Source: Budorcas taxicolor (Eukaryota > Chordata > Mammalia > Artiodactyla > Bovidae). Taken from it: a DNA stretch of 64,000 bases. Positions 1 to 11,985 of this stretch are shown here, one piece after another; the stretch's first letter is position 1; the number at the start of each line of letters is the position of its first letter. Both the position numbers and the translations under genes were made by a program. The stretch is taken from contig NC_068925.1 in NCBI RefSeq assembly GCF_023091745.1, positions 5,704,001 through 5,768,000 on the forward strand. Reading direction: 5' to 3'. Under the pieces are notes generated by a model that saw nothing but the letters and a program-made list of their open reading frames with translations, did not search any database and was not told the DNA's origin.

Positions 1-93
1 TTGTATGTCCATGGACTGTAGCCCTCCAGGGTCCTCTGTCCACAGGATTTTCCAAGCAAGGATGCTGGAGCAGGTTGCCATTTACTACTCTGT
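1..93 (-). mobile_element. BovA SINE fragment (cut by window edge)
   Basis: Antisense BovA monomer: CATGGACTGTAG, then GGATTTTCCAAGCAAG, then GGTTGCCATTT. It continues left of the window. Confidence 0.75.
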
Positions 94-326
94 ATTTTAC
101 TTATATCTGCATTATTAACACCTGTCACATAGTAAACCCTCAACACATGACAATGGAAAGAAATGATAAAGATTTATTGAATTCACTCAAGTAGCCCTGG
201 CTATCAGTAGGCAGGACTGTTTTTCAAACACAGTAATGTGTTTCCTTGACAGCGGACTCTGCATGGAAGATCCTTGAGAAGAAAGGTGCCTGAGAGAATA
301 GATAAGGAAATGAAGATTTGAGGAGA

Positions 327-870
327 AAAAAAATGAGATGAAATGATACTGTTTATATGTGGGATCTAAAAAAATGATACAAATGAACATATTTACAAAA
401 CAAAAATAGGGTCACAGATATAGAAAACAAACATGGTTACCAATGGGGAAGTGAGGGGGATAAATTAGGAGTTTGGAATTAATATATACACCCTGGTGGT
501 GGTGGTTTAGTCGCTAAGTTGTGTCTGACTTTTGTGATCCCATAGACTGCATCCTGCCAGGCTCCTCTGACCATGGGATTCTCTAGGCAAGAATACTGGA
601 GTGGGTTGCCATTTCCTTCTTCAATATACACCCTATTATATATAAAGTAGATAACCAACAAGGACCTACTGTATAGCAGAGAGAACTATACTCAATGTCT
701 TAATAATAGCCTATAAAGAAAAGAATCTGAAAAAGAATATATATAGTTGTATTAGTTCCAGTATGCTGAAAGGTTAGACTCAGATATCTGAACCTAACAG
801 AACCTTGTAAACTAACACAGCATTGAAATCAACTATACTTCAATTTAAAAAGCAATCAAACAGATGAGTC
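327..870 (+). mobile_element. L1 3' end
   Basis: L1 terminal ORF2/3' UTR text: GTGGGATCTAAAAAAATGAT, then AACCAACAAGGACCTACTG, and finally ATACTTCAATTTAAAAAGC. It resembles the end of the 2760-5690 element. A BovA SINE interrupts it at 494-623. Confidence 0.8.
494..623 (-). mobile_element. BovA SINE inserted in L1
   Basis: Antisense BovA with a TGG-rich tail (GGTGGTGGTGG) at its left. It is flanked by the direct repeat ATATACACCC at 484-493 and 624-633. Confidence 0.85.
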
Positions 871-2040
871 ACACACATATCCAAAGAACCGATTTGTGAC
901 TCCAGGCAAATTCTGTTTATTACAGAAATGAAAGTTTTTTAAAAAGAGGTGAGGTGAGAATCAAAACAAACAGAACAAGAAAAAAGAAAGAAATGTGGAA
1001 ACTCTATGGAGAAAATCTAGAAAAGAAAAGCGATGTAATCAGACATACTACATATTCTGGGGTCAACAGAATTTCAAGGTAGATGGAAGAGGATCTCAGC
1101 ACCCCTAAATGTGTGAAAGACTTATCTACCATGGCTGGAAATAAGTATATAAAATCTAAAATTGAAAAATCAAGACAAACTTCTAGATATTTATTTTTCA
1201 GATAGAGGAAGGGCAAAGAGCTCAAAGTGGTGGCTCTTGAATGAAAGGATAGAAGATACTCTAAAGATTCCCTCCACTCCTAGGTTAGTCGACTGGCTCT
1301 AACACTCTCCTCTGCTCAGAACCAGGCAGCAACCAGATCTGAACCCCTGGGCAACCAACCCCATCCAAACAGAGAAGGGGTGCAGACAAGAGGTGTAAAG
1401 TGGAGAACAAAGTCAGGCCTTTGGACAGAGGTGGACTGTGAGGCACCCCAGGCTAACTTCCAAAGTCAAGAACTGTTAAAATGGTATTTGATTTTTGGAG
1501 TTGATTGGGAAACTTCAACCAAATAAAAAACATCTTTCTTTCTTCCCTCCTGAAATAATGGAGGAAACAACAGGAGGGAGGATGGGTCAAGGTAGGTCAA
1601 AGTGAATCTTCTGGTTGCTCCTTGCTCAGATGGCCCAGTCTGCCCCACACTGATTGGGCTTCACACAGCTTGAAGACAAGAAGAAGTCCCTAGAATAGAA
1701 ATCATGAAACAGAAGCAGAGAACAGAACGCCAGGGCTGGCCTGATCTCAGTGACCATCTTGTCTGATTCTCTCTTTGCCTGAAATGCAGGTGGTAAAGTT
1801 CAGTGCTGTTGGGCATGGAGGCAGACAGGGCAGAGTCTGACTCTTGCTGGTTCTCTTTCGTCTCTGGGGAGAGAGGAGAGATAAGCAGAACTTGTTCTAT
1901 GCAGTGAGCACTGGCTGAAAAGTAGGAGTCCTAGATTCCAGCCCCCAAGCTAGTGAAAATCGATTGTTTAAACTTGGAAAAAATCACTTAATTGTGAGCC
2001 TGAATCATCTCATTTGTGGGTTAGATGACATTCCATGAGA
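871..2040. other. No recognised gene or repeat
   Basis: AT-rich to mixed sequence with short chance frames only. I recognise no coding or repeat family here. Confidence 0.5.
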
Positions 2041-2089
2041 TTCTGGGTTCACCCCCCAGAAAGCTGAGTAGCAAACTTGGAAAGAGATG

Positions 2090-2420
2090 TTTCATCTTCA
2101 TGTCATGCCCAGAAGGCCTAATTCCATATATAGAAGGCAAAAATATACATATAGAAGCCCAGGTTCCACAACCAGAGAACCAGGTTCTATGCCTAGAGAA
2201 GTGGGATCCATATCAGGAAACACTTTGCAAGCCTAAAGTCAGATTCCACACCTAGAAAGCCAAATTCCATGTCTGTAGGCCCAGGTTTCACTTGGAGGAC
2301 CAGATTATATGCATAAGGGAAAGTTCACATCTATGAGAAGTAAATCAATGCCTCAAAGTCCAGATTTTATGGATGGAGTGCCTGGCAGACCAGGTCCCAT
2401 GCATGTAGAACCAACTTTCT
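2090..2420. repeat. Degenerate ~21-bp tandem array, left block
   Basis: Repeated variants of TTCCATGCTTGGAGGGCCAG (20 of a roughly 21-bp unit): AGGTTCCACAACCAGAGAAC, AGGTTCTATGCCTAGAG, AGATTCCACACCTAGAAAG, AAATTCCATGTCTGTAGG and so on. The units are diverged and irregular. The same array appears again at 6440-8578 and 11986-12290. Confidence 0.75.
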
Positions 2421-2759
2421 CAATGTCCTCACCTTCATAAGAACCTTTCCATAAACTTCAATTACAGTTCATACAATCCCATATCTTCCTAACCAAAACC
2501 TTCACTTTAACAGTAGATATCCTGTGGGACTGGGAGCTTGACTGGCACTATATTTCAGCCAGTCTCAGGATGATTTTCCATGTTTGATTTTCAGCAATTA
2601 CAGTCCTGTGGCTACAGGAGATAAGGATCTCTTTGAGAACACATATAGAAGCTCTTCAGTCATTTATATGATGCTTGAGCTGGGAATTTGAATCCCTGAG
2701 CTCAGCTTTTCTTTCACTACTCTGTGCAGCAACATTAAGAGCAACTAACCAATGTAATC
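2421..2759. other. No recognised gene or repeat
   Basis: Single-copy-looking sequence between the tandem array and the L1. No coding signal. Confidence 0.45.
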
Positions 2760-3241
2760 ATATTCTTTAGTTTTCAAAAAATGTTCAAAAGTATCCTATA
2801 TGCCACATCAACAAAAGGAAAGACAAAAATCAAATGATCATCTCAATAGGTGCAGAAAAAACATTTGATAAAGTTCAATATCCTTTCATGATAAAAAAAA
2901 AAAAAAACCCTCCCACCAAAGTGGGTATAAAGAATACATTTCAACATAACAAAAGCCATTTATGACAAACCCACAGCCAAGCTAATACTCCACAGTGAAA
3001 AGCTGAAAGCCTTCTCAGCTAAATTCTGGAATGAGACAAGGTTGCCCACTCTCACCACTTCTTTCCAATACAGTATTAGAAGTCCTAGCCACGATAATCA
3101 GGCAAGAAAAAGAAATAAAGGTATCCAAATAGGAAGATAAGTGGTGAAATTGTCATCATATGCAGATAACATGATACTCTATAAATAATATCCTAAAGAC
3201 TCCACAAAAAACTGTTAAAACTGATAAATGAATTTTGCACG

Positions 3242-3523
3242 GTACCTGCTGCTAAGTCGCTTCAGTCGTGTCCGACTCTGTGTGACCCCATAGATGGCAG
3301 CCCACCAGGTTCCCCCGTCCCTGGGATTTTCCAGGCAAGAACACTGGAATGGGTTGCCATTTCTTTCTCCAATGCATGAAAGGGAAAAGTGAAAGTGAAG
3401 TCGCTCAGTCGTGTCTGACTCTTCACGACCCCATGGACTGCAGCCTACCAGGCTCCTCCGCCCATGGGATTTTCCAAGCAAGAGTACTGGAGTGGGGTGT
3501 CATTGCCTTCTCTGAGTACAGTA
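3242..3523 (-). mobile_element. BOV-A2 SINE (dimer)
   Basis: Antisense dimer: CTGCTGCTAAGTCGCTTCAG at the tail end, then two monomer bodies each with GGATTTTCCAGGCAAG-type sequence and GCCATT(T/G). It lies inside the L1; the target duplication is not clear. Confidence 0.9.
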
Positions 3524-4720
3524 GCAGGATACAAGATTAACATACAGAAATTTGCTGCATTTCTTTACCCTAACAATGAAATATTAGAAACAGGAAATTT
3601 TTAAAGTCTCATTTAAGATCACATCAAAAAAAGATAAAACATCTAGGAATAAACCTGATCAAGAAAGTGAAAGACTTATATACAGAGAACTGTAAAATAT
3701 TGATAAAGGAAATTAAAGATGATGGAAAAATAACCAATGCTCTTGAATTGGGAGAATTAATATTCTGATGGCAATTCTACCCAAAGCAACCCACAAATTT
3801 AATGTGATCCTTATCAAATTACCCATAACATTTTTCACAGAACTAGAACAAATAATCCTAAAATTAATATGGAACCACAAAAGACCCAGAATTGCCAAAG
3901 CAATCCTGAGGGGGAAAAACAAAGCTAGAGACTTCAGAGAACATCTACAAAGCTACAGTAATCAAAACAGCATGGTACTGCCACAAAAGTAGACATACAG
4001 ATGAATGGAGCAGGATGGAGAGCCCAGAAATAAACCCACACATGGTCATTTAATCTTTGACAAAGGAAAAAAGGCAGTCTCTTCAGCAAGTGGTGTTTGG
4101 AAACCCAAACAGCCACATGTAAGTCAATGAAGTTAGAACACTCCCTCACTCCATACACAAAAGTAAATTAAAAGCAGCTCAAAAAATCAAATATAAGACA
4201 TGACACCATAAATTCCTCAAAGAGAACATAGGCAAAACAGTCTCTGACATAAACTGTAATAACATTTTCTTAGGTCAGTCTCACAAGGCCAAAGGAATAA
4301 AAGCAAAAATAAATGGGACCTAATCAATCTTATAAGTTTTTGCACAACAAAGGAAACCATAAACAAAATGAAGAGACAACCTACATAATGGGATAAAATA
4401 TTTGTAAATGATGGAACCAATCTATACAGACAGCTTATACAACTCAATATAAAAAAGAAAATAACGAGGAGAAGTCCTAAATAGACATTTCTCAAAAGGA
4501 CATACAGATAGCCAACATCACTGTCATGTTAAAGATGCTCAGTGTTGCTAACTACTAGAGAAATACAAGTCCAAACTACAAGAGGTATCACCTCATACTG
4601 GTCAGAATGGCCACCATCAAAAAGTCTATAAATAATAAATGCTGGATAGGGTGTGCAGAAAAGGGAACCCCTCTATACTGTTGGTGGGAATGTAAATTGG
4701 TAGACGCTATGGAGAACAGC

Positions 4721-5014
4721 TGGAGAAGGCAATGGCACCCCACTCCAGGACTCTTGCCTGGAAAATCCCATGGATGGAGGAGCCTGGTAGGCTGCAGTCC
4801 ATGGGGTTGCTAAGAGTCGGGCTCGACTGAGCAACTTCACTTTGACTTTTCCCTTTCATGCATTGGAGAAGAAAATGGCAACCCACTCCAGTGTTCTTGC
4901 CTAGAGAATCCCAAGGATGGAGGAGCCTAGTGGGCTGCCGTCTATGGGGTCGCACAGAGTCGGACACGACTGAAGCGACTCAGCAGCAGCAGCAGCAGCA
5001 GCAGCAGTGGCAGC
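4721..5014 (+). mobile_element. BOV-A2 SINE (dimer) with CAG tail
   Basis: Starts TGGAGAAGGCAATGGCACCC, second monomer GGAGAAGAAAATGGCAACCC, and ends with (CAG)n. Direct repeat ATGGAGAACAGC at 4709-4720 and 5015-5026 is the target-site duplication. Confidence 0.95.
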
Positions 5015-5939
5015 ATGGAGAACAGCATGGAAGTTCCTTAACAAATTAAAAATGTTACAGTATGATCCACCAATTCCACTCCTCAGCATATATCCAGAAA
5101 AGATGAAAACTCTTATTTGAAAAGATACATGCAGCCCAATGTTCATAGCAGTGCTCTTTACAATAGCCAAGACACTGAAGCAATTTAAATGTCCATCAAC
5201 AGATGAATAAAGAACATGTGATACATATATACAACAGAATATTACTCACTTATAAAAAAGAATAAAATAATGCCATTTGCAGCAACATGGACAGACCTAG
5301 AGATTATCATACTCAGTGAAGTAAGTCAGACAAAGACAAAAATATATAATATCACCTATACCTGGAATCTAAAAATATGATACAAATGAACTTATTTACA
5401 AAACAGAAACTGACTCACAGACACAGAAAACAAACTTCTGGTTTCTGAAGGGGAAAGGGGAGGGAGAGGGCTACATTAGGAATTTGGGGTTAACAAATAT
5501 ACACTATTATGTTAAAATAGATAACCAACAAGGACCTACTATAAAGTAGAAGGAGCTATATTCAATATCTTGTAATAACCTGTAATGGAAAAGAATCTGA
5601 AAAAGTATCTACATATGTATAACTGAATCACTTGGCTGTACAGCTGAAATTAACACAATATTGTACATAAATTATACTTCAATAAAAAGCAAAAATGAGT
5701 AAGTATCATATATGGAGTCACCAGTCCCTTGCTTCTTATAGATGGTTAATTAGATACGCAGGTATTTTGCATATCTCTATAAACTGTTCACACTGTGGAC
5801 TCTCGGTACTCTGTTTACTACAGGAAATAGAGTTATTAGTGTCTTCAGCATCTTTATTCTTATCAGAGCGTCAATTCTAGAAATCTCAGAACCAGGTCAG
5901 AAAACTCATCCTTAAAATTCTGTTTTTCTAGAAAACACT

Positions 5940-6435
5940 TGATTTTAAAATCTGTATTAGGGTTGTCCAGAGAAACAGAACCAGAAAATGGAATTTTATC
6001 AGATATGCATACATAACATAGATGTATATGAGATTTATTATGGGGAATTGGCTGATGCACTTATGGAGGTTAAGCAGTCCCATGATTGGCCATCTGCAAT
6101 TTAGAGATCCAGAAAAGTAAGTGGCATAATTCAGTCTGAGTCTGAAGGTCGAAGAACCAAAGAGCCAAAGATGTAAATCCCAATCTGAGGACAGGAGAAG
6201 AGATAAGAATTCCCATTTCAAGCAGTGAGTTGAGAGGAAAGGGATGACTTCCTCTTTCTTCACTTTTTATTATATTTAGGCCCTCAACAGATTGGATGAT
6301 GCCACTCACATTAGGGAGGGCAGTCTGCTTAACTAAATTCATGGATTCATCTGGAGATAACTTCGGAGACATATCCAGAAATAATGTTTGATCTGGGCAC
6401 TCTGCAGCCAGACAGGTTAACACAAAAAGTTAACC
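5940..6435. mobile_element. Ancient mammalian interspersed repeat (family not assigned)
   Basis: Starts with the familiar TTAGGGTTGTCCAGAGAAAC and contains GAGATTTATTATGGGGAATT, GCCCTCAACAGATTGGATGA and CAGAAATAATGTTTGATCTG. I recognise this as a widespread ancient repeat but cannot name the subfamily with confidence. Confidence 0.65.
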
Positions 6436-6646
6436 ATCATGTGTTCTGTATACATAAAGTGCCAAATTCAGTTCTAGTAGTGCAGGCTCCATGCTCAGAG
6501 GTTGAGATTCCAGACTTGAAAAGTTAAGATTCAAGGCCTACATGACTAGGTTAAATACCTGCTAGGCTGGATGACATTCAAGTTCTACCTGAATGCCACA
6601 GAAAGCCAGGTTATAGAGGGAATGATATTACACAGTTTAGTAATTT

Positions 6647-6852
6647 ATGGTGGGTTTCCCTGATAGCTCAGTCGGTAAAGAATCCACCTACAATGCAGGA
6701 GACCCCAGTTTGACTCCTGGGTAGGGAAGATCCTCTGGAGAAGGGATAGCCTACCCACTCCAGTATTCTGGCCTGGAGAATTCCACAGACTGTATAGTCA
6801 GTCCATGGGGTCACAAAGAGTTGGATATGGCTGAGACTTTCACTTTTTCACC
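6647..6852 (+). mobile_element. Bov-tA SINE
   Basis: tRNA-like head GGTTTCCCTGATAGCTCAGT, then GATCCTCTGGAGAAGGGATA and the BovA body. Target duplication TTAGTAATTT at 6637-6646 and 6853-6862. Confidence 0.93.
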
Positions 6853-7206
6853 TTAGTAATTTTTGGCATGCTTGAAAGGCCTCCTTCCATGACCACATGG
6901 CCTGACGCAGAACATAGGAGCTTCGGTTCTATGTCTAGTGTGCCAGGTTACAGGCCTAGTAGGGCAGTTTTTATGTGTGCAGAAACAAACTTTATGACTG
7001 AAATACCAGATTCTATGTCTGGAATTTCAGCCTCCAGACTTGTATGGCCATGTTCCGTGTTTGGACATTGAAATTCATACATGGAGTGCAAGATTCCATA
7101 TCATGCTTAGAGGCTGAGATTCCACATATGGAATGCTAGGTTCTAGTTTTGTGAATGGAGAGTCAAATAACTACTTTGAGATTTATGTTTCCACAGTCCA
7201 AAATTC

Positions 7207-7208
<2 letters not shown>

Positions 7209-7242
<34 letters not shown>

Positions 7243-7280
7243 TTTTTGTTTTTTTTTTTTTCACTTTTTTTTTTTTTTCA
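7209..7280. repeat. (TG)n microsatellite followed by T-rich tract
   Basis: GT dinucleotide run at 7209-7241, then two T runs separated by CAC. Likely length-polymorphic. Confidence 0.95.
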
Positions 7281-7814
7281 CATTTTAGGCCTACTTACTT
7301 ATTTAGAGAACCAAATTCTACTTCTATAGATCAGTTCTTATGAATGTAAGACCTTGTATCCTTGTAACCTACCTAAAATTCTGGGTTCCATACTTGTCAT
7401 GGAAGGTTCCAAGCCAGGGTGACTAAGTTCCATGCTCAGTGGGCCAGATGACTTGCCTCGAGGTTCAGGTTCTAACCTAGAAGGCCAGGTTCCAAGCTGG
7501 GAGAGAGTACTTTCACATAGGCCTCCATGAAATGACTGTAAGGCCTAATTCTATGCCTAAAGGGTCAGGGTCCACATATAAAAGCAGAGGTTCCAACCCC
7601 CGGAGTGCCCGATTTTACTACTAGAGTGGCAGGCTCACACCTGGAGAGAGTCTTCAGGGATGGAATTCAGAATCCACGTTGGAGGGCCAGGTTCCATGTT
7701 TGAAGGGCACATTCTATACCAGGAGGGCAATTGTTCATGCTTAGATGTTTAGGTTTCATGCATAGAGGCCCAAGTTCCATGTCAGCAGGCTTGGGCCTTG
7801 TGGACCAACACAGT

Positions 7815-8046
7815 GTATGACTGGACAGGCAGACTTAACCTCTCAGTTGGTAAAGAATCTGCCTGCAATGCATGAGACTTGGGTTCGATTCCTGGGTCAT
7901 TAAGATATGCTGGGGAAGGAAATGGTAACTTACTCCAGGATTCTTGCCTGGAGAATCCCACAGACAGAGGAGCCTGGCAGGCTACCGCCCATGGGATCAC
8001 AAGAGTCAGACAATGACTTAGTGACTAAACCACCACCACCACCACA
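7815..8046 (+). mobile_element. Bov-tA SINE with (ACC)n tail
   Basis: TTGGTAAAGAATCTGCCTGC, GGGTTCGATTCCTGGGTC, BovA body, and a tail of ACC repeats at about 8029-8045. The left boundary is approximate. Confidence 0.88.
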
Positions 8047-8578
8047 CATAAATTAATACTTGCAATTCGAGATTTCATACACTGTTATGTTCCATGCTTT
8101 GGGGACTATTCCATGTTTAGAGATTGAGATTCCTTTCATGGAATATCCATTTTGGGATATTGTGATTCTGTACTTAGAATGCCAACTTCCATGCCATGCC
8201 TGGGTGACCAGGTTCCATGTCTTAGGCAGCCAACTTCTACGACTGAAACACTGGAATTAATGTCTGGAGTGCCAGATTCCACACTTATAAAGCCACGTTC
8301 TGTACTGGAAGACTGGGATTCTACCTATTGTGTGCTATTACACTTCTATACGTTTTAGGGATAGAGTCTTATGTGGGATACCAGGATCCATGTTTGCAGG
8401 GCCAGGATCCATCCTGGAAAGTGATATTCCATACATGGAGCACCAGCTTCCATGCTTGGATATTGGGACCCACATACATTGTATTTTATGCCTGGAGAAG
8501 CAGGATTCACAGCTGGAGAGATATTCCATGTTTGGAGAGCTTAATCCCATAGTTGGAAAGCCATGTTCCATGTTTGAA

Positions 8579-8590
8579 GGGACATATTTT
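8579..8590. repeat. Target-site duplication of the YWHAZ retrocopy, left copy
   Basis: GGGACATATTTT, identical to 11974-11985. The minus-strand reading starts AAAATATGTCCC, matching an L1-endonuclease type target next to the poly(A) end of the copy. Confidence 0.85.
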
Positions 8591-10066
8591 TTTCCATTCA
8601 TAAAACTTTTTTTCCACTTACATGAACTTAATACACATGTTCTTAGTAATTATGCTTGGATTGTTCATGAAAATCTCACAAGACATTAAAAAAGCTGGCC
8701 ATCATCTCAAGTTATTTCCCTGTTAACTATTTTTATAGCACATGTATGTTAGGCAAGTATTAAAAAACATCCGCAAAAGCAAAAAAAAAAAAAAATCTGA
8801 AAAAGATAGATAGTTAAATACATGGGGTTTTTTTTGTTTTGTTTCACTGCTGCACTTGATATCCATGAAGTAACAGATATCAAGCAATTTACTTTTACTC
8901 CATCTTTGCTTGTACATTTCTTCTTAGGTTGCTGATATATTTAAATGAAAATAAAGAGTGTAGCAAAAATAATGCAAGCAAATAGCAGGTAATTCTACAA
9001 ATAATGGAATGTGAACTGTTTCTGCCCTTATGCAGAGTAAACTGGGTCACAACCAAAGGAACACTTCTGTAGCTGTAGTCAACGGTATGCACACTGACAC
9101 TGACTATTCCACATATAACACATAGTCTAACGTGCAATATCCATGGGATATCCACTTCTACTATAGCCTTGTGAGTGCTCCAAACCTAAAAGTACCCACA
9201 ACTATATCTGTGACTGGAACCAATTAGCCCTTCTATTCTCCACCAGGACAAACCAATATATAGGCAGTTTTCTTTGCTTAGACATGGAAGCAGTTTTAAC
9301 ACTGGCCCTTGTGAAGCCACAATGTACCAAAAGTACTGTGCCAAATATTTATGACTTGTATAAAAATTCTACATCCCCATATTGACCACTTCAAGATGAA
9401 ACAGGTAACTCTCCCTAAATGTTAACTGGCTCTATTCCCTTAATATTAAACATAAAAAATCACATGGGAAATTCATATAGAAGTAGCATAAACCTGTCAT
9501 AAATCATAAGCAAAAAACTATTTGTGGGACAGCACAGACGACAAATGGTCCACTGTGTAACTTTCAGAATGAGGCAGACAGTGTCAGAAGTCCGGGTATT
9601 TTTCCCCTCCTTCTCCTGCTTCAGCTTTGTCTCCTTGGGTATCTGATGTCCACCATGTCAAGTTGTCTCCCAGTAGCTGCACTATTAGCATGCCATCTTT
9701 GTATGACTCTTCACTGAATGCACCAAGTTCAGCAATGGCTTCACCAAATGCTGTCTTTGCCAGAAAGCTGACTTTCCCAGGAAGTTGAAAATCTCATCAT
9801 ACAAAACAGAAAAGTTAAGGGCCAGACCCAATCTGATAGGATGTGTTGGTTGAATTTTCTTTTAGCTGATTTCAAAAGCTTCTCGGTATGCTTGCTGTGA
9901 CTGATTCACAATCCCTTTCTTGTCATCACCAGCAGCAACCTCAACCAAGGAACGGTATTAGTCTTGTTTTATTTTCAAACAGAAGACTTTGCTCTCTGCT
10001 TGTGAAGCACTGGGGATCAAGAACTCTTCCAATAAAAACAAAAATAAACAAATGGGACCTAATTAA

Positions 10067-10172
10067 ATGGCAACCCACTCCAGTACTCTTGCCTGGAAAA
10101 TCCCAAGGACAGAGGAGCCTGGTAGGCTACAGTCCATGGGGTCGCAAAGAGTTGGACATGACTGAGGAACTT
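10067..10172 (+). mobile_element. BovA SINE monomer in L1
   Basis: TGGCAACCCACTCCAGTACT through GACATGACTGAGGAACTTCA, inside the L1 at 10033-11605. Confidence 0.85.
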
Positions 10173-10938
10173 CACTAAATTTAAGAGCTTTCGCACAATG
10201 AAGGAAACTATAAGCAAGGTGAAAAAACAGTCCTGAGAATGGGAGAAGATAATAGCAAACAAAACAACTGACAAAGAATTAATCTCCAAAATATACAAGC
10301 AGCTCACACAGCTCAATGCCAGAAAAACAACCCAATCAAAAAGTGGGCAAAAGACCTAAACAGACATTTATCCAAAGAGAACATACAGATGCTGATAAAC
10401 ACATGAAAAGATGCTCAACATCACTCATTAGAGAAATGCAAATCAAAACCACAATGTGGTTATCACCCCACATTGGGCAGAATGGCCTTCATCAAAAAAA
10501 ATCTATAAATAAGACATGCTAGAGAAGGTGTGGAGAAAAGGAACCCTCTTACACTGTTGGTGGAAATGCAAACTGGTCCAGCTGCTATGGAGAACAGTGT
10601 AGAGATTTCTTTAAAAACCGGGAATAGAACTGCCATACAACCCAACAATCACACTGCTGGGCGTACACCCCAAGGAAACCAGAATCGAAAGAGACACATG
10701 AACCCCAGTGTTCACTGCAGCACTATATACAATAGCTAGGACATGGAAGCAACCTAGATGTCCATCCGCAGATGAATGCATAAGAAAGCTGTAGCACATA
10801 TACACAATGGAAGATTACTCAGCTATAAAAAGAAACACATTTGAGTCAGTTCTAATGAGGTGAATGAACCTGGAGCCTATTACAAAGCGAAGTAAGTCAG
10901 AAAGAGAAAGACAAATACTGTATATTAACGCATATGTA

Positions 10939-11234
10939 TCGAAGAAGGCAATGGCACCCCACTCCAGTACTCTTGCCTGGAGAATCCCAGGAACAGAGGA
11001 GCCTAATGTGCTGCCGTCTATGGGAGACTGGTGGGCTGCAGTCCATGCGGTCACTAAGAGTTGGGCACGACTGAGCGACTTCACTTTCACTTTCATGCAT
11101 TGGAGAAGGAAATGGCAACCCACTCCAGTGTTCTTGCCTGGAGAATCCCAGGAACAGAGGAGCCTAATGTGCTGCCGTCTATGGGGTCACACAGAGTCGG
11201 ACACAACTGAAGCGACTTAGCAGCAGCAGCAGCT
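10939..11234 (+). mobile_element. BOV-A2 SINE with a duplicated internal segment
   Basis: Dimer ending in (CAG)n. The first monomer contains the stretch CCTAATGTGCTGCCGTCTAT that normally belongs to the second monomer, followed by its own expected GTGGGCTGCAGTCCATG. Confidence 0.9.
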
Positions 11235-11973
11235 ACTCATATATGTGTATATGGAATTTAGAAAGATGGTACCGATGATCCTACAGGCAGGGCAGCAAAA
11301 GAAACACAGATGTAAAGAACAGACTCGGACTCGAGTGGGGAAAGGCGAGGGTGGGATAATTTGAGAGAAAAGCATTGAAACACATTTAAAATAGGTCACC
11401 CATCCAAGTTCAATGCATGAGGCAGGGCACACAAAGTTAGTGCTCTGGGACAAACCAGAGGGATAGGGTGGGGAGGGAGACGGGAGGGGAGTTCAGGATG
11501 GTGGGGACAGATGTATGCCTGTGGCACATTCACGTTGATATATGGCAAAACCATCACAATATTGTAAAGTAATTATCCTCCAATTAAAATAAATTAATTT
11601 TTGAAAAGAACTCTTCCAAAAGTAACAGTACATCATTGCAGATATGTCCTAGCTTGGTCTCTGTTTTCTCTCTGTATTCTTGAGTCATCTTCTGTTTTTT
11701 TCTCAGCACCTTCCATCTTTTGCTCAGTACTTGAGAGGACCCTCCAAGATGACCTATGGGCTCCTACAACATTTTTACAAGCAACTGAGAGAAGAATCCT
11801 CTCCTCAATGGCTAATTCGGCTCCTGGCTCAGTTGCAGACTTCATGCAGGCTGCCATATCATCACATCGCTCAGCCTGCTCGGCCAGTTTGGCCTTCTGT
11901 ACCAGATCATTTTTATCCATGACAGGATATTCTGTGTCTGAAGTGGGTGGCGGCAGATGGGCAGGACTTTGAC

Positions 11974-11985
11974 GGGACATATTTT
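11974..11985. repeat. Target-site duplication of the YWHAZ retrocopy, right copy
   Basis: GGGACATATTTT, directly beyond the 5' end of the retrocopied mRNA and identical to 8579-8590. Confidence 0.85.

Larger units (their letters stand above)
2760..5690 (+). mobile_element. Old L1, ORF2 RT region to 3' end, defective
   Basis: Begins in the ORF2 reverse transcriptase region (text equivalent to the SIDAEKAFDK region, then the CAGATAACATGATACTCTA stretch where the FADDMILY motif is corrupted). It runs through the ORF2 C-terminus to the 3' end near TTATACTTCAATAAAAAGC. Many stops and frameshifts. Two BOV-A2 SINEs interrupt it at 3242-3523 and 4721-5014. Confidence 0.88.
6440..8578. repeat. Degenerate ~21-bp tandem array, central block (interrupted)
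   Basis: The clearest part of the array. At 7668-7800 consecutive units are about 21 bp: TCCATGTTTGAAGGGCACAT, CTATACCAGGAGGGCAATTG, TCATGCTTAGATGTTTAGGT and TCATGCATAGAGGCCCAAG (units shown up to 20 bases). Two Bov-tA SINEs (6647-6852 and 7815-8046), a (TG)n tract and a T-rich run interrupt it. The period is a multiple of three, which keeps some frames open; no protein is implied. Confidence 0.8.
10033..11605 (+). mobile_element. 5'-truncated ruminant L1 inside the YWHAZ pseudogene
   Basis: Late ORF2 and 3' UTR of a ruminant L1 (sequence near AAATGGGACCTAATTAAA through the end at CAATTAAAATAAATTAATTT). It is flanked by a 14-bp direct repeat AAGAACTCTTCCAA at 10019-10032 and 11606-11619, a target-site duplication of pseudogene sequence. 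It carries two BovA-type SINEs. Confidence 0.9.
8591..11973 (-). pseudogene. YWHAZ: Processed pseudogene of 14-3-3 zeta (YWHAZ), split by an L1
   Basis: The minus strand from 11961 reads a 14-3-3 start, MDKNDLVQKAKLAEQAER, and continues to RSSWRV and GAEKK with no introns. A frameshift follows GAEKK. An L1 (10033-11605) then interrupts. From 10018 down to about 9600 the rest of the CDS is recognisable: the KFLIP region, then EVAAGDDKKGIV, and at the C-terminus EAGEGGE with the stop lost by a small indel. About 1 kb of the YWHAZ 3' UTR follows to 8591, ending at a short A-tract (T-run on plus) just past a mutated polyadenylation signal. A direct repeat GGGACATATTTT at 8579-8590 and 11974-11985 is the target-site duplication. 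Frameshifts and the insertion rule out function. The parent YWHAZ gene encodes a phosphoserine-binding adaptor of about 245 residues. Confidence 0.93.

Noticed and set aside
6647..6760. tRNA gene at the head of Bov-tA SINEs
   Set aside because: These are tRNA-derived SINE heads with mutated stems followed by the BovA body, not functional tRNA genes.
7381..7800. CRISPR-like spaced repeats
   Set aside because: Units follow each other directly without unique spacers, are strongly diverged, and the genome is mammalian.
11633..11980. 115-codon 14-3-3 frame as a real gene
   Set aside because: Intronless, frameshifted after GAEKK, interrupted by an L1 and flanked by target duplications: a processed pseudogene.
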